Positions 12,196-28,971 of a DNA stretch of 64,000 nt are shown piece by piece (within the stretch, counting starts at the first letter, position 1; each line of letters starts with the position of its first letter). A program made the position numbers and the translations under genes. Under the pieces are notes generated by a model, which searched no databases, was not told the DNA's origin, and was given only the letters and a program-made list of their open reading frames with translations. Source of the DNA: Platerodrilus igneus. Its lineage: Eukaryota > Arthropoda > Insecta > Coleoptera > Lycidae. The stretch lies in NCBI GenBank assembly GCA_036346225.1, contig JARFIW010001104.1, positions 4,242,001-4,306,000 on the forward strand, written 5' to 3'.

Positions 12196-12197
<2 letters not shown>

Positions 12198-12627
12198 TTA
12201 TGTTGCTATTACTCCACCCCTCCGCCCTAATATTTATTTATTTTTAATAATTTAATTTTAATTTTATTTATTTATAAATTCTGATACACGACTTTTGTCG
12301 TCGCCCCTATTTTAGTATTCAATAAATGACTCCTATATGATGTGTTTTAGCAAAGTTTGGTTGGTTATCTATTTAACTGTTTATTACAATGCCTCGACTA
12401 TATGAAACCTTTATCTCAGGGTGTTCACCTACCTATAGTGAGTTCCGTTATAAGTAGATGTGCAATGCCCAACCAAACTGCACACTCTTTTGTATTAGTA
12501 CTAAATTTTTAATCTACTTTTGTATATGCCAAAATTTTATTACGGTCAACGTTGCCTTGTGCCAAATTAAATTACTACCACAAATTTATGACTTATCTGA
12601 CGTTTTAAGATATTTCACGGTACTCAC

Positions 12628-12772
12628 CTGAATTATACTGCGCTGATGCCTTCTTTAAATGTTGCTGGCTCAAGTTCTTATTAGCCGTACGCGCCTTTAC
12701 AAGGATTCACAATCACTGATGAACTTGCGTATCGCCTCCAGGTGTCTTGATATAATTTTGATGACCCCAAAT
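12628..12772 (-). other. Exon-like block in unit A, copy 2
   Basis: Inverted counterpart of 11566-11708. On the minus strand an acceptor TTATTTCAG and a donor GTGAGTACC flank a 145-base block, but the open frame of copy 1 is broken by stops here. Confidence 0.35.
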
Positions 12773-13946
12773 CTGAAATAATTTACCCTGATTTTAGAAT
12801 TTTGAATAAACCGTAGTATTTACTTCGCCTGCGTTAATCCTTCCGTGTTCCCTTGATTTCTGCGTTGATTCTTTCCCTGTACTTTGCTGCTCTCCTGTTT
12901 TCTCTCTGCGTGCTCCAATTAATCCTTTCGCCTTTCCGTAGTCAATCCCAAACCTATCCTGCCGTCCTGTTCCAATTCAATCTATGCCCTGCTATACTTC
13001 AATGTCCACTCTATGTCCTACTGCCGTTAATCTTTATCCAAATCACTCCAAAATTCTTAATATCGTCGTTGCTTCGCCGTCGCTTTGTATAACCACTCGA
13101 ATCTCCTACTGCCTTTTAACCAAAATCGTTCCAATTCCAATACCAATCTCACTCAAATCTAATTAAATATCCGTTGCTTTCCCGTCGCACTTCACTTTAA
13201 ATATTCTTCTATAATCGTCGCTTTTATACCTTCACTTTAATAATCATACTATTTAAACTCAAAAACATTTATTTTATCCAAATATTTATACAACTTTAAC
13301 GCAGGTTTACAAAACACGTCTTTTTACTAAAAGTAGTCAAAATAGAATCCTCTTATTTACTTCGCTAGGCAATAAGCACAACAAAACTAGCTTACTTAAT
13401 CACATTTTAAAAGCATAAAACTATCCAATAACAACTTTTCTTTTTTCTAGTGTCACAAATACCTTAACTATAGTCTTTACATACAATCCTAATTTCTACC
13501 ATTGGTCCTAAACACTTCACAATTCTCCAATTAGATCTTTGATATTACTATTCACTTATAATTTTGAATTTACAATTCGTCCAAAAGTTGATTCTACTTA
13601 AATGAAAAGCCAAAATAATTCACACAAGACCTGGACGCTTGGTTGATTGTAGATATCCGTAGACGCGTCCGGTTTTCCGACGGCAAATGTACTTTCAACG
13701 GCTTATAAAATTTCAACTTAGTATAAAACCTTGAGTACCGTGCATTGTATCAACGTCATTAAGTCATCTTGTTTACCTTTTGGCACATACGTTTCAAACT
13801 AAAATGGTAAATACTTTAGCATATGTAAAGTACGGCAAAATATAGTTTTTGAATTACTGGATCTTATATATGAATTATGTCGTTTGGCATACACCCTTTT
13901 TAACACAAATCTACTCTTAGAAGCCTTGTACCCCCCCCTTTACATT

Positions 13947-13948
<2 letters not shown>

Positions 13949-13980
<32 letters not shown>
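13949..13980. repeat. (TA)n array at right edge of the inverted repeat
   Basis: About 15 TA units following the CCCCCCCCTTTACATTACAA end of the right arm. Confidence 0.95.
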
Positions 13981-13982
<2 letters not shown>

Positions 13983-14397
13983 TACTTGCAAACTCCGTGT
14001 ATGCATGCAAATACACGTCCGTTTTCTCGAACCATGTATGCAAAAATTCACTCAATACTTGTGTTGGGTATGCAATACCCTGTAACGTATTTTTTTTCTA
14101 GTTACATTTAGTACAATAAAATAAAAATAAAACAGCTATAATTTAAAATATTTAATTTGTGAATTATCATCCAATAAAAATTAATATATAATATTCATAA
14201 TAACGCATAAATTCTTATACGTTTATACTCTAAAGTTCGTTACCAAGTTCTGTCAAGTTGTCAGTCGGCACTTCATTCTCAGCGTTCGAAAGGGCAAGCT
14301 GCTTTGCAGAAGAGGTGAAGTCGAGATGGCCCTGTGTAAACACGTGGCTTCTAATAAAGTTAGAAAAAATTAGAGGATTGGTAAATTCTTAGTGCGC

Positions 14398-15004
14398 AAG
14401 CTCATTGATCTGACCCAAGGCTAACACTGACTGAGCCGTTTATATCTTAAAGTTGTTCTTTGTCTCAATAGCCATTCATCCATCCAATTAGTACCTTGGG
14501 CTTATCTAAGGAAAATTAAGAAATTCTCGACTTGTGATATCAGATTAAGGTTAAAATTGGAAGGTTTAATTTATACAGAATTTAGTCACGGGTATTAACT
14601 ATAAATGAATAATAAAGAAAGTATCCATTATAAGAAAATATTTTATATTACAACCTACTATTGACTTCATCTAAACAAGGGCCTTGAGGTAATTTCATGT
14701 CAGTCCAGATTTGTCACTTTAACACGGTTATTGACAACTTTCGTGCTTTGGAACTCTGGATATCTCTATATTATACCAACTTACGGTTTTGGAGTCGAAC
14801 TTCAAAATACAAACGTTTGACAATCAATCAAAACTGAGCCAAGAAATGTGTGTTAAGTTATCATCTTCTGTGCCAGTTAACAAAGGGTTTTAACCAGTTC
14901 TGAATGACAACCTAGTCAGACTTAAACCCTATATAGATTCAGTTTCCTAATCTAGACTGTCCTATCTGTCATTGATTTAAATTCACTAATACGTTACAGT
15001 AATT
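14398..15004. repeat. ~600 bp direct repeat, copy 1
   Basis: Matches 15750-16335 in the same orientation. Shared blocks include GCCGTTTATATCTTAA, GTACCTTGGGCTTA, TGTGATATCAGATTAAG and TCATCTTCTGTGCC. Differences are dominated by one- and two-base indels. No coding content. Could be an old duplication or two versions of one locus kept by the assembler. Confidence 0.8.
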
Positions 15005-15749
15005 TTGAGGTCATGTACAGGCACTTTCATCGACATTGAAATTTATTTATTATAGAATATAAATAAATTAGAATAATTACATTTACAAAGTCTGCACTTT
15101 GATAATTAATTTCGTTGTAATGATCAAGGAAGTACTTCGCTGATTAAAAATTTTTTATGTATTATGAATAACTTATAAATTATACGTCTATCTAATTAAA
15201 TTTCATAGAAAAGATCTATTCAGAGATCTTCTTACTTTTGAATGCAAAACTTTATTAGAATTATTATGAGAAAATTTTATAAAGATACAAACTTAAACAT
15301 TGCAGTTGTACATATATAATCAGAAATTTATCCAAATATAATCCTTTTTGTTTTTGAAAGACATTTTATTATTTAACATTCAAAATTGCAAGTCCTCCCG
15401 GAATAGAAAGATGTGAAATGAAAACAAATTCCCTCAGTATATTTTAGATGCCTAAATTCTATTATTTTATTTTTGGCAAATGTTTTTCAGGACACAAATG
15501 GTGTCCATGTTGTGCTTTTGTTTGTTCACAGGTAAAGCTGAGACATCTGTATGACATCTGGTGGTTGAAGTCTTGGTAAGTGTGTCCTAAAGAGTGAAAT
15601 TCAGGTTTTATGGCTATGTTAGTGGTGTTCAGATAAGGTTTCCGCATTCCCCTTATACAAGCACAGTTAAATTTTGTTGGTTATTGTATTGAAAAATACG
15701 GTGGCGCTCATTAAAAATATTTTTGGTCTTTTATTCACCCATGACCCAA
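15005..15749. other. Spacer between the direct repeats, nothing recognised
   Basis: AT-rich sequence with short chance ORFs only. Confidence 0.4.
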
Positions 15750-16335
15750 GCTCATGATCTACCCAGAGCTAACACTCGACTAGCCGTTTATATCTTAAGA
15801 GTTTTTCTTTGTCTCAAGCCATTCTCCATCCAATAGTACCTTGGGCTTACAAGAAAAAGAAGAAATTCTCGACCTTGTGATATCAGATTAAGGGTTAGAA
15901 AATTGGAAGGTTTAATTTATAGCTGATAGTCACGAGGGTAAAGCTTATAATGAATAATAAAGAAAGTATCTCATTATAAGAAAATATTTTTATATTACAA
16001 CCCACTATTGCTTCATCCTAAACAAGGCCTTGAGGTAATTTATTCTCACCAGAGTTGACACTGTTAACACGGTTATTGACAACTTTCGTGCTTGGAACTC
16101 TGGATATCTCGCTACTTCTATACCAACTTACGGTTTGGAGTCGAACTTCCAAAATACAAACGTCCACCAATCAATCAAAACTGAGCCATAAAAGTGTGTT
16201 AAGTTATCATCTTCTGTGCCGTTAACAAAGCGGCGTCTCTAACCATTAACCACCCTACAACTTAACCCTTTTATCGTCTAATTATACTGTCCTTTATTCA
16301 TTATTTAAATCCACTAATCGTACCGTAATAAACGT
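15750..16335. repeat. ~600 bp direct repeat, copy 2
   Basis: Second copy of 14398-15004, diverged mainly by small indels. The end around ATTTAAATCCACTAATCGTACCG pairs with the end of copy 1. Confidence 0.8.
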
Positions 16336-17769
16336 ATTCACTTCTTATATTTATTACATATACTTCACTTTAATTTACGCGGTCAAATAACCACGATAGT
16401 TACGCGCCATTGCAGCGTAACTAGCCCTAACTATGGGCGAATTACTTTTTTTTATTTTATTTCGTACATCTGTTGCCTTTGTGTATTGTTTTTTTGTCTT
16501 TGTGTGTTGAGTGTATCTTAATTTCTTCATTCCAATATTTATATACATTTTATCACGTGATTGTTCTAGCCAATTACAAACCTTACATATTGCACAATTG
16601 TGTCCCATTCCTACACGTGTTTTTAGGTTAATGGTTAAATCCATTTTTATTATTGCAATTGCTAATTGAAACTGCCTTATAATTAAATTTAAGTTATTCT
16701 GCAATATTCTGAACTATTTCCTGTTAATATTTTTATAGATATCACGAAAAATAACGTTTTATTATGTATTTCCGGTTTTGGAATTTTCTAGAACAAATGA
16801 GTATTTCCCTTTGGCGCCTAATTTAAAATCTTCTACATTTCACGGGATATTAGAGTTCAGTTGATAGGTTATGTTAATTTAAAGTGTCAATTGTCACCCC
16901 AAAGTCGAACTAGGATTGGATAACTGTATTAATTCATGGTTATTGATAGGTTATATTTTAGATAGAACTATTTGTGATTGGCTGAAAATATTATTTGAAA
17001 ATTAAATTAATTTAAAAAGGTTCTTGGGTGTTACAAAGACTGCGCCATATTACATTACCAATATAATTATTTTGTTTAGATAAACAACTAACACTTTTGT
17101 AATATTTTATTAATTGAATATATGAGACAAATATATAAACTGTTGTTCCATGATGTCCGACTATGAACAACTGCTCCATGTCACCACACCTTGAAGGTCT
17201 CTTCATCACTATATACTACACAATAAAACAGATACGTACTACATAGGACAGTGCACAGTACGTACATACAAGAACACTTACTGAAGACCATTTTAGTCTA
17301 AAGTTAACTACTTATATACTAGTCACAAACCATTTTTATATAGAGCTAACACATACCAATGAAGAACTACCCTGGCGAATTAGTATCCTAGGTAGAGGTG
17401 CTACAGGTAGAAAGACAGTATAACAAGCGACCTCAGTTACTTAATAGTTTATTTTATTGTAGTTTTAGGTCACTTGAAGATATAATGTAATGATTATTTC
17501 AGTACAAGAAGAAGATATGAATTTTATTACTCTTGGACCAGATTTAGCAAACGATTTGATGACTACGCATTTAATCAAACTTTAATACTTTGTAAAAGAG
17601 TCTAATGTCTGATTTGGAGTGTGTGAATTTACGTAGCTCTGAAATAGTCTTTCAGTAATGATTCATATATAAAGTAGTTTACATAAATACTTTTTGGTCG
17701 CATGTTACATAAATTTATTTAACAATTTTGAACCATACTAACTACGTACTAATGTGCTTATCTAATAAC
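16336..17769. other. Upstream region of the 17784 gene; no confident feature
   Basis: Expected to hold the promoter and first exon(s) of the downstream gene. TATA-like TATATAAAG lies at about 17666-17674, and an acceptor-like TTATTTCAG at ~17495-17503. No ATG-bearing exon with a convincing donor and hydrophobic leader could be chosen. A 109-codon minus-strand ORF at 16375-16704 resembles nothing known to me. Confidence 0.35.
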
Positions 17770-17783
17770 ATTTTGTTTTTCAG
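17770..17783 (+). promoter_or_regulatory. Splice acceptor before the large exon
   Basis: ATTTTGTTTTTCAG is a strong pyrimidine tract and AG. The long frame opens just before it, and a TAA at 17766-17768 closes the frame upstream, so translation must come from an upstream exon. Confidence 0.75.
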
Positions 17784-19835
17784 ATATTGGTGGCCTATTG
17801 CTGGTGTAACGTATTTGGAACATATGAACCATGGTCCAATTACCATCCTCAGCAGTTCAACTACCACTACACTTACTCGAATCAGCATCAACAACCTTTT
17901 CCAACATATAATTTCGAATATAATACTCCAAAGACCTTTTCACAATACAAAATTAAAAATTATGAACATTTTGGTAAACCATACCGCAGTGATATTTGGA
18001 ACCCGCATTATTATCCTCAAGAGCAACCCTATCATCAGGTAACCTACTATCAGCCTTTTGAGCATAATAGCTTTCAAGTACACGTACCGAATCAAGACAC
18101 CTATGAGCATAATTTGTCAAATAATATTATTAACTACGGGGATGTCTACAACACCGAAGAACATCGTCACCTAATAGAGCGTCTGTTTAGACCTGAAGTT
18201 AACTCCAATAATTACAATCATGAAGCTTACGGCACGCGTTCCTATCTAAATAAAGACGATTGTAAAGAGCAGCTAACGAAAGATACGCAATTTCAAAAGC
18301 ATTATGTGCATAATTACCATCACACTGAACAAGACCTGTCTAGTATTGTTCCGTCTCGAAATGTTCTTTACACTCCCCAAGCGTACCATTATCAAACTCC
18401 AACAATAGTTAGGCCAAATGACCAGTTTTATGGTGATACACCTCCACAATTGGGTCGTGTGAATAATGGCGCCAAGTCAATCTATTCAAGTACTCACCAA
18501 GACACGCATCAAAGTCGTAACCAAGCGAGCACTACCATTAAGTTTGTAGACAATCATGCTTCAAATATTATTATACCAATTAATAAAGCAAATGTGGGAA
18601 CAACACAAAGGGGAAATAATGGCGTTAGTGTAATTTTTAACAAAGACCCCTTTGCCATAAATCGAAAGAACAAAAATACTGACTATTTATTTCAGAAAAA
18701 GCAAACTTGGAATGCTGATAGTCCAACTAATGTGGCGAATACAATGCTAACCCAAAAGTACAATAGTCGTCCGGGTACAATTTTTAACAACGAACGCGTA
18801 GCGGTAGATAACGAGTTTGAAGGTAGGCAAATTTCGAATATGGATAGTCCAACTAATGCAGCAAATGCAATACTAATTCAAAATCATAGGAATCGTTTTG
18901 ACAACCAACAGGTGACAAAATATGAGAAAAGTACCAGCATTTATGATGGATTTGATGGTAGGCAAACATCAGAGGTTGATAATTCAGCTACAAATACAAT
19001 GGTAACCCAAAATTACAATAATCGTGGTGGTACAACTTCTAATAACGAACACGTAGCAATAGTTGAGGCCAATACCAGTACTGAAGGTATACCTGAAGAT
19101 AGTCAAACTTCAAATTTTAATAATTCATCTAACGAAATAGATACAATATTAACTCAAAATCCTGAAAATCCTGGTGTAACAATCTTCAACAACGAACAGG
19201 ACACAATAGATGAGACAAATACCAGTACTGATACTACGTTTAAAGGTAAGCAAACTACCGAAGTTGATAATTCAACTAAAGAAATAAATACAATGCTAGC
19301 GCAAAGCCGTGAGAATCCTCCTACTATTTTCAACAACAAAGACGTAACAACACCAGAGAAAAATACAAGTACCGATGATGAATTTGAAGGACAACAAACT
19401 ATAAATGTTGATAGCTCAACTAATGTAACGAATACAACACTAACCCCAAAACACGAAAATCATGCTGATACAATCTTTAACAACCAGCACGTCGAGACAC
19501 AAACAGATAGCAACAATAATGCCACTACTATTAAATTCAAAGACGCTAAAACATCAAGCGTTGATACGCCAAATAATGCAACCGATAGGACACTAACGTC
19601 AACAGAACATAACGATCAAAACAGTAAAAACTGTAAAACAAATCAAAAAGTTACCGAGAATTGTTCAAAAAGTAAAGTTGACGATGAAGTAACTGTTGAT
19701 AAACCACTTGCGGCTGATTTGGAAGTTTCACTATTGGATCTAAAACTGCTACAAGAAAATGACACGGGCATAATCAAGCAAGGAGCTAGATCTACGTTGC
19801 CACCTATCTTTTGGCGCTTTGGAGCCAAAAGGTAG
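17784..19835 (+). CDS. Terminal exon of an unrecognised, probably secreted, Asn/Thr-rich repeat protein (5' partial)
   Basis: This is the longest non-repeat ORF in the window: 683 codons from the splice acceptor, with no ATG near its start. Residues 1-11 (ILVAYCWCNVF) look like the second half of a signal peptide begun in a missing exon. Residues ~15-250 are rich in Tyr, His, Gln and Asn (YHPQQFNYHYTYSNQ, YYPQEQPYHQVTYYQPF). Residues ~310-625 hold about seven degenerate ~45-residue repeats built on VD(N/S)STN..NT.LTQ....TIFNN..V and (F)EG.QT; four carry an NTST or STS core, so N-glycosylation sequons are dense if secreted. Two Cys lie near residues 617-625, and the tail is LPPIFWRFGAKR. No domain recognised. 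Low complexity suggests an extracellular structural, egg, silk-like or adhesive protein, but that is speculation. Uninterrupted coding over 2 kb among decayed elements supports a live host gene. Confidence 0.7.
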   Translation: MLVAYCWCNVFGTYEPWSNYHPQQFNYHYTYSNQHQQPFPTYNFEYNTPKTFSQYKIKNYEHFGKPYRSDIWNPHYYPQEQPYHQVTYYQPFEHNSFQVHVPNQDTYEHNLSNNIINYGDVYNTEEHRHLIERLFRPEVNSNNYNHEAYGTRSYLNKDDCKEQLTKDTQFQKHYVHNYHHTEQDLSSIVPSRNVLYTPQAYHYQTPTIVRPNDQFYGDTPPQLGRVNNGAKSIYSSTHQDTHQSRNQASTTIKFVDNHASNIIIPINKANVGTTQRGNNGVSVIFNKDPFAINRKNKNTDYLFQKKQTWNADSPTNVANTMLTQKYNSRPGTIFNNERVAVDNEFEGRQISNMDSPTNAANAILIQNHRNRFDNQQVTKYEKSTSIYDGFDGRQTSEVDNSATNTMVTQNYNNRGGTTSNNEHVAIVEANTSTEGIPEDSQTSNFNNSSNEIDTILTQNPENPGVTIFNNEQDTIDETNTSTDTTFKGKQTTEVDNSTKEINTMLAQSRENPPTIFNNKDVTTPEKNTSTDDEFEGQQTINVDSSTNVTNTTLTPKHENHADTIFNNQHVETQTDSNNNATTIKFKDAKTSSVDTPNNATDRTLTSTEHNDQNSKNCKTNQKVTENCSKSKVDDEVTVDKPLAADLEVSLLDLKLLQENDTGIIKQGARSTLPPIFWRFGAKR

Positions 19836-19877
19836 TAAATATGTGACTAATTAAGTATATGTTAACTTAATTTTGTA

Positions 19878-19883
19878 AATAAA
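19878..19883 (+). terminator. Polyadenylation signal AATAAA
   Basis: A canonical AATAAA lies 43 bases after the stop codon of the 17784-19835 exon, as expected for a short 3' UTR. Confidence 0.7.
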
Positions 19884-20067
19884 ATAGTTACTAACGTTAG
19901 TTTTCTATCTTGTGTACAAGACACAACTAGATCAGGAAGTGTAAATGATTATTGACTAGTATTCAAGAAAAATGAAACTAACAGATCCTATGATGACTTC
20001 AAATATTATGTAAAATATAGCTACTGTAAAGGAAGATGCATATGTATTTTTGCTTTGAACATGACTT

Positions 20068-20069
<2 letters not shown>

Positions 20070-20124
<55 letters not shown>
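20070..20124. repeat. (TA)n array abutting PLE-1
   Basis: About 27 TA units immediately outside the 3' terminal repeat of PLE-1. Confidence 0.95.
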
Positions 20125-20127
<3 letters not shown>

Positions 20128-20183
20128 TCAAAATATTGTGGGTTTTAGGTCGGCTGGATTATTTAAGAAAACTCTTTTATAAA

Positions 20184-20222
20184 CCTGAGCTTTCGGATTT
20201 ATTTTAATCCTTTTTCAAAGGT
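20184..20222 (-). ncRNA. Hammerhead-like motif in the PLE-1 3' pLTR
   Basis: On the minus strand CCTTTGAAAAA is followed by a GGATT/AATCC hairpin and then GAAAGCTCAGG. The order CU..GA.., stem, GAAA resembles a hammerhead core. Hammerhead ribozymes are known from PLE terminal repeats. A second copy is at 30815-30852. The core departs from the canonical CUGANGA, so activity is doubtful. Confidence 0.4.
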
Positions 20223-20598
20223 ACTACAATTACAAAATTGATGAATAAACAGTAAATCATATTTTATACTTACTAAGGTGACGTTATATAATAAAATTGG
20301 CAATTAACATAAAAAGTTATTTCCTTAATAATTTTCTAAATGTATATAACAACGCCAAATTAGAACAAGAGATAAAAATATTATGTATATAAAATATTGA
20401 TAATAAATAAAAGTCAAAAGTTTGATAGAAATTGTTATTAAAAGGCAACCTTAAAAAATGTTTATTATAACTATGTATGTACCTGCGTGTAACACTGTGA
20501 GTGTATGTATGAGTCTGTATGTGTGTATGTATGTATGTGTGTGTAGTGTGTGTTTCTGTGTTTTTTTTTGTTTGTAATATATTTAAGAGAAATTTATC

Positions 20599-21340
20599 TT
20601 ATAGATCCATTGATAAATTTGTTGTTGTATGGTTGTTTTTATTTTTGATATTTAGAAGATACGTGTAGATACAATTTAAGTCATTAACATCTGTTCTTTT
20701 GTTCATAGTATTTTTTTGTTGGTAGATGTGGCACATTTCTAGAAACTCTCTTTTTGATTTTTTGTCTTCCATCTGTAATATAATTGGATTGTTAAAATCT
20801 ATTTTATGTTTTTTAGTATTTACGTGTACACATAGGGCACAAGCATTGGGTTTTATACGTATATCGCTTTTATGTTGGGTTATTCGTTGTTTAAGTGTTT
20901 GTTTGCTTTGCCCTACGTAACATTCATTGCAATCCAGACAATTGATCTTATATATAATATTTCTTTTATTTAAAATCGGAGTTTTGTCTTTAATTTTAGA
21001 GAAAAGGTAATTTAAGGTTAAAGTATTTTTAGAAGTTATTTTTATGTTAAATTTATTAAATACGTTAGTTAGGTTTGGTGTAAGGTGTTCAATGTATGGA
21101 AGATATTTAAATGTAACTGTAGTGTCTATTTGTTTATTATTATTATTTGTTTTTTTTTTTATTTCCATAATTTTGATTGTTTATTAAAAGACGTTTTATT
21201 TTGTGGAGGAAGATGTTTTTATTAGGTTTAAAATTTGTTTAAATTTTTTTGAAAAATGTATGGTGACTTATTGTTTTAATTCTGTTTTTTAGCGTTAAAA
21301 TAAAATTTATTTTTATTTTGTAAGAGTGATATGAGAAGTA
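20599..21340 (-). pseudogene. PLE-1 C-terminal part: GIY-YIG endonuclease
   Basis: Minus-strand coding 21168-20599 includes LPYIEHLTPNL, then IIYKINCLDCNECYVGQSKQ (the GIY-YIG region with the CxxC typical of PLEs), LKQRITQHKSD and ACALCVHVNTKKHKIDF. The endonuclease nicks the target to prime reverse transcription. Coding from 21340 to ~21240 continues the RT-to-endonuclease linker after the insertion site, then hits stops. The adjoining RT half is at 28972-30707. Confidence 0.88.
21335..21340. repeat. Target site duplication GAAGTA, left
   Basis: GAAGTA abuts the left terminus at 21341, and the identical GAAGTA follows the right terminus at 28972-28977. The split codons belong to the same place in the PLE-1 ORF. 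Confidence 0.8.
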
Positions 21341-22500
21341 AGTAGAGGAAAATCAGGCAACCCACCCCCACATTTCCACCAGCATCCACATTTCCACACA
21401 CATCTGGACCAAATTTACATGTAAATTCCCATAAGGAGGAAATGAGGAGATTCATCTCCACATTTCCACAAGCATCCACATTTCCACATACGAGATAAAC
21501 CTATTTTTAAGATTTTTTACCGCTAACATTCTGGACCAAAAAGTTTTCTTCGACTAGCCATTTTTTTATCTTTCATCTGAACCAAATAGTTTTCTTTGTC
21601 TAGCCATTGCATCTTTCGAGATAAACCTACCTTGTTTGGTATCAATTAATATTAGATTTTCTCAGCTACCCGAATGTTTAGGAATTTTTAGATTGCATCA
21701 CCCCAAGGAGCTACCCCATTTTAAGATTTTTTACCTATAGCGACTTTTGAGCGTTCTTATAAATTTTCTTAGTTCATACATCTTGTTAGTCTAAAATTTT
21801 ACGCAAATTTGAATCTGCAAACAGATTTGAAATCGGACAACGCCCTGCAAAAAAACCTCAAACCTCTAAATTTCGCCTTTGCTTTATAAGCAAAACTAAC
21901 AAATAGTTTTCCTCGTCTAGCCAATGCATCTTTCGAGATAAACCTACCTTGTTTGGTATCAATTAATATTAGATTTTCTCAGCTACCCGAATCTTTTTAT
22001 TTCTAATTTTCAGATCTCCGCGGCTAGCTCTTTTCAACGTCTTAAAACCGGTTGTAGAAATTGTTTTGTGAACCTTAGAATTTTGGTGTTGAAAATAAAA
22101 ACTAAACATATTAAATAAAATTTATTGATAAAATAGCCGCTACTGAACACCTTATCCATCTAACGTATTGATTTTTTAAATAATATTAACAAAAACGCTA
22201 GTTCGCAGGATCTGAAATTTGTGTAAACAAGGATGAACTCCATTCAACGGTACATCAACTACTTATTTTTCTTTAGGAATATACACCAGAAACTTGTATG
22301 CTTTTAATTAATTAAAAGCAGAAAGTTTTTCCGGAAACGCTACTGTAAAATATATAGAGCAAATAAATTATTCCTGAATGTGTTTTCAATTGCAATAACT
22401 GACTATACAATCACAATTTAAATTACACTTTATTTAACTAAGTTACTTTAAACAAGAAATTACCGCATCCAAAAATCCAATGCATGCTTAACAATAATGT
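21341..22500 (+). repeat. Left terminal inverted repeat (well-matched part)
   Basis: Pairs in inverse with 27790-28971. Holds subterminal CATCCACATTTCCACA repeats near 21380-21490 and two copies of the ~90 bp CTAGCCA(T/A)TGCATCTTTC module at ~21600-21685 and ~21910-21995. Confidence 0.85.
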
Positions 22501-27780
<5,280 letters not shown>

Positions 27781-27789
27781 TGCCTTGCC

Positions 27790-28971
27790 ATTTCTACATT
27801 ATTGTTAAGCATGCATTGGATTTTTGGATGCGGTAATTTCTTGTTTAAAGTAACTTAGTTAAATAAAGTGTAATTTAAATTGTGATTGTATAGTCAGTTA
27901 TTGCAATTGAAAACACATTCAGGGAATAATTTATTTGCTCTATATATTTTACAGTAGCGTTTCCGGACAAAACTTTCTGCTTTTAATTAATTAAAAGCAT
28001 ACAAGTTTCTGGTGTATATTCTAAAGAAAAATAAGTAGTTGATGTACCGTTGAATGGAGTTCATCCTTGTTTACACAAATTTCAGATCCTGCGAACTAGC
28101 GTTTTTGTTAATATTATTTAAAAAAATCAATACGTTAGATGGATAAGGTGTTCAGTAGCGGCTATTTTATCAATAAATTTTATTTAATATGTTTAGGTTT
28201 TTATTTTCAACACCAAAATTCTAAGGTTCACAAAACAATTTCTACAACCGGTTTTAAGACGTTGAAAAGACTAGCCGGAGATCTGAAAATTAGAAATAAA
28301 AAGATTCGGGTAGCTGAGAAAAATCTAATATTAATTGATACCAAACAAGGTAGGTTTATCTCGAAAGATGCATTGGCTAGACGAGGAAAACTATTTGTTA
28401 GTTTTGCTTATAAAGCAAAGGCGAAATTTAGAGGTTTGAGAGCTTAAAGTGTAATTTTGCAGGGCGTTGTCCGATTTCAAATCTGTTTGCAGATTCAAAT
28501 TCTGCGTAAAATTTTAGACTAACAAGATGTATCGCATGACTAAGAAAATTTATAAGAACGCTCAAAAGTCGCTATAGGTAAAAAATCTTAAAATGGGGTA
28601 GCTCCCTTTGGGGTTGATGCAATCTAAAAAATTCCTAAACATTCGGGTAGCTGAGAAAATCTAATATTAATTGATACCAAACAAGGTAGGTTTATCTCGA
28701 AAGATGCAATGGCTAGACAAAGAAAACTATTTGGTTCAGATGAAAATAAAAATGGCTAGTCGAAGAAAACTTTTGGTCCAGAATGTTAGCGGTAAAAAAT
28801 CTTAAAAATAGGTTTATCTCGTATGTGGAAATGTGGATGCTTGTGGAAATGTGGAGATGAATCTCCTCATTTCCTCCTTATGGGAATTTACATGTAAATT
28901 TGGTCCAGATGTGTGTGGAAATGTGGATGCTGGTGGAAATGTGGGGGTGGGTTGCCTGATTTTCCTCTACT
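27790..28971 (-). repeat. Right terminal inverted repeat (well-matched part)
   Basis: Inverse of 21341-22500 with few differences. Ends GGTTGCCTGATTTTCCTCTACT at 28971, followed by the target duplication GAAGTA. Confidence 0.85.

Larger units (their letters stand above)
10363..13948. mobile_element. 3.6 kb long inverted repeat: two unit-A copies around a central (TA)n
   Basis: Left arm 10363-12156 (plus) and right arm 12196-13948 (minus) are imperfect inverted copies. Matching blocks include TTTGCCGTCGGAAAGCCGGA (10629) with its reverse complement at 13670-13690; the GCACGGTACTTGAGGTTTTA block (10571) against 13725-13746; and GGCATACACCC at the right end. Differences are scattered substitutions and small indels, so the arms have diverged. 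No transposase is encoded. The centre is (TA)n flanked by AAGAATA and TATTCTTA. Third copy at 36256-37901. Could be a foldback-type non-autonomous element, or two opposed insertions of one unit into the same (TA)n. Confidence 0.75.

Noticed and set aside
13884..14111. ORF with an Ile-Tyr repeat
   Set aside because: The repeat is translation of the (TA)n array; the same applies at 47231-47434, 49200-49566 and 51908-52105.
16375..16704. 109-codon minus-strand ORF
   Set aside because: No family resemblance and low-complexity Lys/Asn/Ile composition; could be chance in AT-rich DNA.
17728..18042. 104-codon ORF overlapping the start of the repeat-protein exon
   Set aside because: It crosses the splice acceptor in another frame and ends early; the exon frame is far longer.
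21360..21490. CATCCACATTTCCACA repeats considered as a CRISPR-like array
   Set aside because: Spacing is irregular, the unit is short, the host is an animal, and the repeats are subterminal parts of a transposon arm.
28139..28447. 102-codon ORF in the right arm of the foldback-like element
   Set aside because: The frame lies in a terminal repeat, has no transposase motif, and the inverse copy in the left arm does not keep it open.
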